Below, one piece after another: positions 14,578 to 20,077 of a stretch of 20,077 nt of DNA (position 1 is the stretch's first letter; each line of letters starts with the position of its first letter). A program made the translations under genes and the position numbers. A model generated the notes under the pieces. The model was not told the origin of the DNA. It made no database searches and was given only the letters and a program-made list of their open reading frames with translations. Source of the DNA: Leptospiraceae bacterium (GTDB taxonomy: Bacteria; Spirochaetota; Leptospiria; Turneriellales; Turneriellaceae); NCBI GenBank assembly GCA_016788945.1, contig JAEUSA010000245.1:1-20077 (forward strand), read 5' to 3'.

Positions 14578-16184
14578 GGGCCCCCCAAACAAAGGCATCC
14601 CTGCGTTTTTTATCCGCGATAATCCTCACGCAAGCTTTTTGCGGCAGCCTGTTCGCGGCAACGCGCTATGGTTTGTTTATCGGTAAAAATAATGGTGGCA
14701 GTAAACGACCGATGCTCAAGTATGCACACCGTGACGCCAAACAGCTGCAATCCACCCTGATAGAAATAGGCAACCTAAAAGCAGAAAACGCTTTTGTCGT
14801 CATCGAACCCGACATTGTCTCACTGCGCAAACAACTGCAGAAATTTTCGCGACTGCTCGGCGCGAAAAAAGAAGCGCACCGCGAAGTATTTTTTTATTAT
14901 TCAGGCCATTCAGACGAACGCGGTCTTTTGATCGACAACGCCGTGCTTGATTTCGCCGAGCTGAAGAAGTGGATACACGACCTGCCGGCCGAAGTCAACA
15001 TTGTCATTCTTGATTCCTGTTCGTCCGGTAGCCTCGCGCGCATAAAGGGCGGCACGAAAATTCCCGCCGCGATGATTGCCGAAACAGGGAACCATCGTGG
15101 CACAGCGATACTGGCGTCGAGTTCGTCTTCCGAAGATTCACAAGAATCTGACCAGATCAGGGGCTCATACTTCACGCACAACCTGATCGCGGGTCTCAGG
15201 GGCGCGGCGGATCTCAATCGTGATGCACGCGTGAGTCTCTATGAAGCCTATACTTACTCATATGAAGAGACCCTGGCCAATACGCTCGGCTCACGCGCCG
15301 GACCGCAACATCCCTTCTTTGACTTTAAGGTCTCGGGTTATGGCGATCTCGCGGTTTCTGACCTCAAGGCTGCGGGTGCTCAGATTGTATTCGGTGCCGG
15401 TCTGCTCGGCACCATTTACATTTTCGATAGCAATAACCGCCTGACGCTCAGACTTAACAAAACATCGGCCAAACCGCTCGCGGTGAAACTGATGCCGGAT
15501 AAGCTGCACATCCGCATTTTTCAAGAGAAACAGATATTCGGCAGTGACGTACTGCTGAAAATTAATGAGCGCCTGCACATCGACCGGCAAAACTTTCACG
15601 GTATTAGCCCGGCAACTGACGAGCCGGTGCGCGAACGCTATAATTCGGATTTTTTCATTTCAGGTATCTTCGGACCTTCATTTCATTATTTTATGCCTTC
15701 ATCGGGCACGTTGCGCGCATACGACCTCGCGGATCTCGGGATGACGGGTCGGTTGATGGCCGGTATGAAAATTCGCACCGATACCGCAGTGTATCTGACC
15801 GGTGCTGTCAGCGGCATCAGCAACCTCACGAAGGCAGGCGCTGCGAATCCGGTGATTTTTAACGCGGGTGCCGGTGCTCGATACCATTTTTATCCGCTCG
15901 GATTTTTTATCGGGGGCTCAGCCAATGTTGCTTGGAACCGCGTCACGGTAAACGGAGTTTTTGCCAACGGTCCCGAAACGCTGGTCTATGCCTCGAAGCC
16001 CGGTTTCGGTATTGAACTGAACGCCGGCATGGAATGGCAAATCGGCCGCAATATGGGCTTAGGCATCTCATGGTTTTCTTACTTCGGTACTGTTTACGGC
16101 GCCACCAGTTCAGATCCACGGCTCACCGCTGATCAGGTACAGAATATCGTGATCGGCCTTATGGCCTCGCTGACCTTTTTCTGA
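14574..16184 (+). CDS. Caspase-like (peptidase C14) protease fused to an outer-membrane beta-barrel
   Basis: 536 residues. The signal peptide (hydrophobic residues 11-29) ends near FAAT. The caspase domain follows: YGLFIGKNNG, the small helix AHRDAKQLQSTL, catalytic His112 in FFYYSGHSDERG, and catalytic Cys149 in VILDSCSSGS (bacterial orthocaspases usually read DSCHSG). Residues 260-345 form a beta-rich linker. From about 358 to 536 there are eight amphipathic strands (such as FFISGIFGPSF, GFFIGGSANVAW and VIGLMASLTFF), and the chain ends in Phe-Phe like a BamA-inserted outer-membrane protein. This predicts a Cys protease held at the outer membrane. The start overlaps the anti-sigma stop (ATGA) with no ribosome site, so translation is coupled. 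An 11-bp inverted repeat spans the stop codon. Confidence 0.9.
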   Translation: MRAPQTKASLRFLSAIILTQAFCGSLFAATRYGLFIGKNNGGSKRPMLKYAHRDAKQLQSTLIEIGNLKAENAFVVIEPDIVSLRKQLQKFSRLLGAKKEAHREVFFYYSGHSDERGLLIDNAVLDFAELKKWIHDLPAEVNIVILDSCSSGSLARIKGGTKIPAAMIAETGNHRGTAILASSSSSEDSQESDQIRGSYFTHNLIAGLRGAADLNRDARVSLYEAYTYSYEETLANTLGSRAGPQHPFFDFKVSGYGDLAVSDLKAAGAQIVFGAGLLGTIYIFDSNNRLTLRLNKTSAKPLAVKLMPDKLHIRIFQEKQIFGSDVLLKINERLHIDRQNFHGISPATDEPVRERYNSDFFISGIFGPSFHYFMPSSGTLRAYDLADLGMTGRLMAGMKIRTDTAVYLTGAVSGISNLTKAGAANPVIFNAGAGARYHFYPLGFFIGGSANVAWNRVTVNGVFANGPETLVYASKPGFGIELNAGMEWQIGRNMGLGISWFSYFGTVYGATSSDPRLTADQVQNIVIGLMASLTFF

Positions 16185-16231
16185 GCATTCAGTTAGACTG
16201 CGCCCCGACTTAACTTAATACTCAGAAAAAG
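16175..16231 (+). other. Long hairpin spanning the caspase stop codon
   Basis: CTTTTTCTGAG (16175-16185, containing the TGA stop) pairs perfectly with CTCAGAAAAAG (16221-16231). Inside it AGTTA (16191-16195) pairs with TAACT (16211-16215), leaving a symmetric 5x5 internal loop and a 15-base apical loop. The stem is AU-rich and is not followed by a T-run on the plus strand, so it is not a standard terminator. It could slow decay, cut expression of downstream genes, or affect termination of translation. Confidence 0.45.
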
Positions 16232-16272
16232 TAACACATTTCGCCGCTTCGATTGTTACACCTTCGAAGCCC

Positions 16273-16764
16273 ATGATAAAAATATGCATTCTTATTCTGC
16301 TTCTTCCGGCGCAACTCGCCGCATCTGAATTCCGCCGGTTTGGACCGCTTGAGGTAACCACACAAGCCACAGCCGGAGCAATAGGCGCGGGCATCGGCTA
16401 TCTTTTCCTAAGAAACGAAATCAGCGCACACGCTTCGGGGGCCACGATGGAATTGAGCGGCAGAGAAACCTTGGTTGGGTTATCTGTCGGTTTTACACTC
16501 GGGGTCATTTTTGCGGGTAAAATATTTCACGCGAAGGGTAATCCGTTTCTGACGCTCGCGGGAAATCTGATCCCTTTCTTCGGCCCGCTCTTGGCCTTTC
16601 ACTTAAGCTTGGGCAACAATCTCTTCAGCGATGCCATGGCGCTGTTTAACCTGCATGGCGACCGACTCACTTTCGGACTGCCATTACCACATCGCCGCAC
16701 GTTCAACCGGGAAGTCTACGACGATACTGTCTACTATGTCAACCTCGCGATGCTACACATATAA
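16273..16764 (+). CDS. Small exported/membrane protein, unknown function
   Basis: 163 residues. The signal peptide is MIKICILILLLPAQLAAS, cut near 17. Hydrophobic Gly-rich segments lie at about 29-47, 67-82 and 91-111 (TTQATAGAIGAGIGYLFLR; LVGLSVGFTLGVIF; FLTLAGNLIPFFGPLLAFH), so it is either an inner-membrane protein or a short barrel. The tail is polar with several aromatic residues. No family was recognised and the ribosome site is weak. It follows the caspase gene after 88 bases, which hold the long hairpin, and precedes the DUF1207-like gene by nine bases, so it belongs to the same operon. Confidence 0.65.
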   Translation: MIKICILILLLPAQLAASEFRRFGPLEVTTQATAGAIGAGIGYLFLRNEISAHASGATMELSGRETLVGLSVGFTLGVIFAGKIFHAKGNPFLTLAGNLIPFFGPLLAFHLSLGNNLFSDAMALFNLHGDRLTFGLPLPHRRTFNREVYDDTVYYVNLAMLHI

Positions 16765-16768
16765 GGAG
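16763..16768 (+). promoter_or_regulatory. Ribosome binding site of the DUF1207-like gene
   Basis: AAGGAG overlapping the last base pair of the upstream TAA, five bases before the ATG at 16774. It supports this start and operon structure. Confidence 0.65.
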
Positions 16769-16773
16769 AAAAT

Positions 16774-17598
16774 ATGAAACCTAAAAAAATGATAATGCTG
16801 TTGAGTGCACTGCTGTGCACGGGAATCGCCGAAGCCAAAGCCTCGTGGCTCACCTTCGCAACCCGGCCGTACCGGCCGATAGTTTCAGACCCGAAAGAAA
16901 TCAAGTTCGACTACATCGTGCTCAACGAACGACGCGTGAATGCCACCATCGGCGGGCATTATCCGATACTGCACATCGATGCTGACGAAGACCGGCATTT
17001 CCAAACGGGAATCTTTGGTTTAGGGTTTAATCGGCTGCAGATAAAAGACGGCTTCGCATTCGATCTGAACTCGTACGATGCATATTTTGGCGCCTATGCG
17101 GATTACAAAATGGGCGCTGTGGCTTTCAGTTTCCGTTATGCGCACACGAGTACACACCTGAGCGAAGGTTATTACAAGAGCAACAATGAAGAAATTTCTG
17201 CCTTCCGTTATTCGCGCGAGCATCTGCAACTGCTGACTGATTACCGTTTCCGGTTTGCGCTCATCGATTGGCGCGTGTTAGGCGGTTTTACCTGGGTAAA
17301 CGCCTCCGTCTCGCCGGTCGACATCCGCGATGCTTTCCTGATCGGCGTGCTCGCCGGTGCCGAGGCAGAACTACCTGCATTTTGGTCGATGCAGCCTTTT
17401 GTGTCGTTTATGCTGACGGCGCAGACCGAAAACAACTACACCGTGAGCAAGTCGCTCGCCTTCGGCATCAAGCTGCGCGGCGATAGCGAAAGCAGCTTCC
17501 GCATCATGGCGCATTATTTTTCGGGCATCGATCCACGCGGCAATTTCTACACCAAATCTACCGAATATTGGGGAATGGGAATTGCATACTATTTTTAA
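16774..17598 (+). CDS. DUF1207-like outer-membrane beta-barrel protein
   Basis: 274 residues. A short signal peptide ends AEA near residue 22. The mature start ATRPYRPIVSDPKEIKF matches the conserved LFRPLxADPRE opening of DUF1207 proteins. GFAFDLNSYDAYFGAYADYK and FRYAHTSTHLSEGYY match the family's inner strands, where RLYHQSSHLGDEY is usual. The rest is barrel-like and ends EYWGMGIAYYF with a terminal Phe. Function of the family is not known; it is taken to be an outer-membrane protein. It lies in the sigma-caspase operon, after the small membrane protein. The family match is from remembered motifs and should be confirmed by a profile search. Confidence 0.78.
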   Translation: MKPKKMIMLLSALLCTGIAEAKASWLTFATRPYRPIVSDPKEIKFDYIVLNERRVNATIGGHYPILHIDADEDRHFQTGIFGLGFNRLQIKDGFAFDLNSYDAYFGAYADYKMGAVAFSFRYAHTSTHLSEGYYKSNNEEISAFRYSREHLQLLTDYRFRFALIDWRVLGGFTWVNASVSPVDIRDAFLIGVLAGAEAELPAFWSMQPFVSFMLTAQTENNYTVSKSLAFGIKLRGDSESSFRIMAHYFSGIDPRGNFYTKSTEYWGMGIAYYF

Positions 17599-17611
17599 CT
17601 GTGGGATAATT

Positions 17612-18751
17612 ATGCAAACAATAAAAAAAATGAAGCCACGAGTAAGCATCGTGTCTGCTATGATGATAATCGCCATCTGCATGCCGATAGCAGCGAGCTC
17701 AAAAGATGCAAAATTACCCTCGTTGGAGGCTTGCGCCAACGCATTGCACGCCGATTTGCGCACTATGAGTGATACGATCTATTATGAAATCCGTATCATT
17801 GAGATCACACCGAAAAAAATTGTTTTTGAAACCAACAATGAACTGAAAGAAATTCTCAGAACAAAAATTTTTCGCATTGCGACAGAATCACAGGTGTGCA
17901 GCGATACGGGCCTTACAGTCGCAGAAAATGCTGCATTAGAATCTGCCCGCGATTACATGGCCGACTACCTCGATTATGTCCTACAGCTTGATTACACGCG
18001 GAATTATGGCCATATTCTTGAGATTACTGAATCTCATATAAAGATCGAACAAGAATCAGCAATTCACACAATCGCAATAAATCAAGTTCTCAGTTATCGC
18101 GCAAATCGATCGGAGAAAAAACTTCACAACAGAGCCTTGCCGCCGCATTGGTTGCGCCGCTGGGGAATAATCCAAGATGAACGCTGGCACCTGTTAGAAG
18201 GAATCATCGGTATTTCCAGCCCGCTGAATATCTTTCCGCAGATCACAATTGGCATGCAGACCAACAGCCGATGGCCTGTTTACGCTGGTGTGCGGGGCGG
18301 GGCTTCAGGTAACCTCATCACTGCCGGTTGGTATTATGCGCAGGCACAATTCTACCTCGGGGTCAATCTTTTCGAATTGGACTATTGGCGTGTATCGGCA
18401 GTAGCCGGTTACTTGTACCGGAACCATTTTATGAACACTCCAATTTCTTGTAATTGTGCGGTCGACTCCCCCGGATATTTCGCTGATTTTACGACGGTAA
18501 CCTTCAACCAGAAGAATTTTTACGCAGGCATAGCGCTGAAATTTCGCAACCTATACTTTGAATTCGGCTGGGAAATACACGACTACTTTTCCTCTGAGTT
18601 GTCTGGACCAAAGCGGATCATTGGCCAAGTTAGCGCTGAGAACCAGAAGAGGATCGACGACTCCCTCAGCAACGCACAACAATTTGCGGAAGGCGTTGGT
18701 GGCTACTCGCGATTATATTTTTCGGCCGGTTTCAGCTTATCGTTTTTTTGA
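17612..18751 (+). CDS. Outer-membrane beta-barrel with two N-terminal SH3/Sm-like modules
   Basis: 379 residues from the ATG at 17612; the longer frame from a TTG at 17582 would overlap the previous gene. The signal peptide is MKPRVSIVSAMMIIAICMPI-rich and cut near 30. Two similar modules follow: residues 57-90 (YYEIRIIEITPKKIVFETN) and 131-163 (NYGHILEITESHIKIEQES), each ending in a strand with Ile at set spacing (KIFRI; QVLSY). They resemble the short beta modules seen in leptospiral envelope proteins. From about 195 a barrel runs to GFSLSFF, ending in Phe. Cys41, Cys96 and a CNC pair in a loop may form disulfides. Base composition is more A-rich than its neighbours. Last gene of the operon. 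Confidence 0.75.
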   Translation: MQTIKKMKPRVSIVSAMMIIAICMPIAASSKDAKLPSLEACANALHADLRTMSDTIYYEIRIIEITPKKIVFETNNELKEILRTKIFRIATESQVCSDTGLTVAENAALESARDYMADYLDYVLQLDYTRNYGHILEITESHIKIEQESAIHTIAINQVLSYRANRSEKKLHNRALPPHWLRRWGIIQDERWHLLEGIIGISSPLNIFPQITIGMQTNSRWPVYAGVRGGASGNLITAGWYYAQAQFYLGVNLFELDYWRVSAVAGYLYRNHFMNTPISCNCAVDSPGYFADFTTVTFNQKNFYAGIALKFRNLYFEFGWEIHDYFSSELSGPKRIIGQVSAENQKRIDDSLSNAQQFAEGVGGYSRLYFSAGFSLSFF

Positions 18752-18759
18752 CGGAATAA

Positions 18760-19929
18760 TCACGTCATCTGCCGCACGAGCATTTCTGTGCGGCAGTCAG
18801 CACAGACGAAAACGTAAATGGCATTGTCCGGGCCGCCGTGGCCGGGCGGCACGATCGCTTGGCTGATCTGGCCAATAAAAAACCCGTTAAGACCGCAGTG
18901 CGGACAGTGAGGCCAAGCTGGATATTGCCACCACCCCGGTTCGCCACCAACGAAAATACCGCAGCGTGAAGCGGGTTTCTTGCTCACTGCCTTCAAGAAG
19001 AATTTTTTTGGCGGACCTCCCGCTGCGTCGCTGCTACATTTATGCTGTTTACCCTTGATGGCCGAAAGTAGTTTTAACTTGCCGGTTTTGCCGATTTGAA
19101 AATCGAGCGCATCGGGTTCGCCGTTGCAATCGCTGCAGTAATAAAATGGCACGTGCAGCTTGCCGATGCGGCGAATCTTCTCCGGAAAAGCCGCAATCTT
19201 TTTCAAATCAAGGGTCAGCAGATGCACCGGCGGATTTGGGCAAAGCGGCAGCAGTTTTTCTGTCAAAATCGATTCAAGCTTAACCTCACCGGTTGAATGC
19301 GGTGATGAGCCGCGCGCCAGCGGCATCAGGTAATAACGTTCGCTTATGTAGTTATCTGTCTTTTCTTCGGGCATCTTCAGTTTTTGCACGAATTTTTTCA
19401 GGTACTTATTTTTGAGATCGGGTTTGAATCCATGATCGAGCAGACGCTGGCCGATCTTTTGCATATTGGCGTCGACAGCCAAAGAAAAAGCACTCTGGCC
19501 TTCATCGTTGCAATAATGCACATCGGCACCGAGTTCGAGCAGCACTTCTGCGGTTTTTCCATATCCGAAAAAGATGGCGATCATCAGCGGCGTTGCCAGC
19601 GGAATTTCACTCTGCACTTTGTAGACACGGTTGAGGTCAGCCCCCTTCGCAGCGAGAAGCCGCACGACTTCACCGGCATTTTTGGGTTGGTTCGGTGAAG
19701 AAACGGAACAGAAGAGCGCATCACCCTTGTTCAGGTTAGGTTTTGCTCCGCAATCGAGCAAAAGGCGCACGGCCTCAACATTGTTGTACCAAGTCGCCCT
19801 GGCTAAGATTGAACCGTACGGGCCAACCTGATTGGGATCTTCACCGGATTTGAGAATGGCGCTGAGTTTGGGTATATCGCCCAACATCGCAGCCGTATCG
19901 AGTTCGATATTGAATTTGCTGCGTCCCAC
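18760..19929 (-). CDS. Ankyrin-repeat protein with C-terminal zinc-ribbon (DUF1963/YwqG-like) region
   Basis: 389 residues from a GTG start. Residues 8-170 hold four or five ankyrin repeats (AVRLLLDCGAKPN, VVRLLAAKGADLN, TAEVLLELGADVH). The C-terminal half has three CxxC pairs: Cys265/268 in YYCSDC, Cys342/345 in WPHCPHCG and Cys376/379 in FVCADC. The context of the last two (PHCPHCGxxGFFIGQI; IYVFVCADC) resembles YwqG/DUF1963-type proteins, where P.CPxCG..MxFxxQI is common. There is no signal peptide, so it is cytoplasmic; a protein-binding or scaffold role is likely. Converges on the barrel gene with an 8-base gap. A stop codon in the same frame lies 3 bases upstream of the start. Confidence 0.82.
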   Translation of the reverse strand: MGRSKFNIELDTAAMLGDIPKLSAILKSGEDPNQVGPYGSILARATWYNNVEAVRLLLDCGAKPNLNKGDALFCSVSSPNQPKNAGEVVRLLAAKGADLNRVYKVQSEIPLATPLMIAIFFGYGKTAEVLLELGADVHYCNDEGQSAFSLAVDANMQKIGQRLLDHGFKPDLKNKYLKKFVQKLKMPEEKTDNYISERYYLMPLARGSSPHSTGEVKLESILTEKLLPLCPNPPVHLLTLDLKKIAAFPEKIRRIGKLHVPFYYCSDCNGEPDALDFQIGKTGKLKLLSAIKGKQHKCSSDAAGGPPKKFFLKAVSKKPASRCGIFVGGEPGWWQYPAWPHCPHCGLNGFFIGQISQAIVPPGHGGPDNAIYVFVCADCRTEMLVRQMT

Positions 19930-19932
19930 GGG

Positions 19933-20077
19933 TTAATAATACCTCTTACGAAATGCCATCAACTCATTCTTGCAAATGCTGTCAAAAGTTGCCTCGTGAC
20001 CATGCCAGATACGGCTTGACGTCTTGTGCACCGCGAAAAAAATGCCGAAATCGGAAACTAAAACGTCCAAATAGTTA
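19933..20077 (-). CDS. 3' end of a minus-strand gene leaving the window
   Basis: On the minus strand a frame is open from the window edge (20077) to a TAA at 19933-19935, giving 47 residues (starting about YLDVLVSDFGIFFAV, ending AFRKRYY). The stop is 3 bases before the ankyrin gene start, as expected for an upstream operon partner. A random frame of this length is not rare, so this rests mainly on position and composition. No family was recognised. Confidence 0.45.
   Translation of the reverse strand, partial: NYLDVLVSDFGIFFAVHKTSSRIWHGHEATFDSICKNELMAFRKRYY

Noticed and set aside
16231..16259. GTAACA (16231-16236) and TGTTAC (16254-16259) form an inverted repeat after the caspase gene.
   Set aside because: Arms of only six bases, a 17-base AT-mixed spacer and no T-run; it is weaker than the adjacent 11-bp hairpin and was not called separately.
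13281..16260. The octamer TTGTTACA occurs 10 bases before the sigma start (13281-13288) and 12 bases before the start at 16273 (16253-16260), as if a shared promoter box.
   Set aside because: At this distance a -10 element would fall inside the genes, and an octamer is expected to recur by chance in 20 kb. No matching second box was found.

Overview
The window reads as the chromosome of a Gram-negative (diderm) bacterium. Many products look exported, four or five of them outer-membrane beta-barrels, and there is one clear lipoprotein. The mix of barrels, a DUF1207-like protein, SH3/Sm-like repeat modules, a lipoprotein with a relaxed lipobox and a peptidase C14 (caspase) gene is compatible with a leptospiral spirochaete such as Turneriella or Leptonema. 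That placement is an impression from gene style, not a database match. Genes are tightly packed: no gene-free stretch exceeds 300 bases (the longest is 13120-13298), and no tRNA, rRNA, CRISPR or transposase was seen.

Layout. 1-1199: 3' part of a secreted parallel beta-helix protein. 1196-4251 (minus): an oxidative-metabolism operon in the order Baeyer-Villiger-type flavin monooxygenase, SRPBCC protein, NAD-dependent epimerase/dehydrogenase. A divergent TetR regulator (4410-5027) faces it, with a candidate operator between them. The TetR gene is followed by a group I truncated haemoglobin and a small helical protein. 5672-6487 (minus): a SAM methyltransferase. 6652-8327: two outer-membrane barrel genes. 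8328-8936 (minus): a fatty-acid-hydroxylase-family membrane enzyme. 8967-11601 (minus): a lipoprotein and a large exported WD40-like propeller protein. 11660-12292 (plus): an exported protein with two hydrophobic segments. 12394-13119 (minus): an exported protein of unknown function. 13299-18751 (plus): ECF sigma factor, one-TM anti-sigma factor, caspase-like protease fused to an outer-membrane barrel, small membrane protein, DUF1207-like barrel and another barrel protein. 18760-19929 (minus): an ankyrin-repeat/zinc-ribbon fusion, preceded by the 3' end of another minus-strand gene that leaves the window.

The most interesting part is 8967-18751. The sigma, anti-sigma and caspase reading frames overlap (11 bp, then an ATGA overlap), so they are almost certainly expressed together. 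The caspase has a signal peptide, an intact His/Cys dyad (His112, Cys149), a beta-rich middle and a C-terminal barrel of about eight strands ending in Phe-Phe. This predicts a cysteine protease anchored in the outer membrane and facing the periplasm or the surface. The anti-sigma factor exposes its C-terminal domain in the periplasm. The nearby WD40-like protein ends in a module that, in other bacteria, usually sits between WD40 repeats and a caspase domain in one polypeptide. Together these suggest an envelope-sensing, protease-linked sigma-factor system; the mechanistic link is inference.
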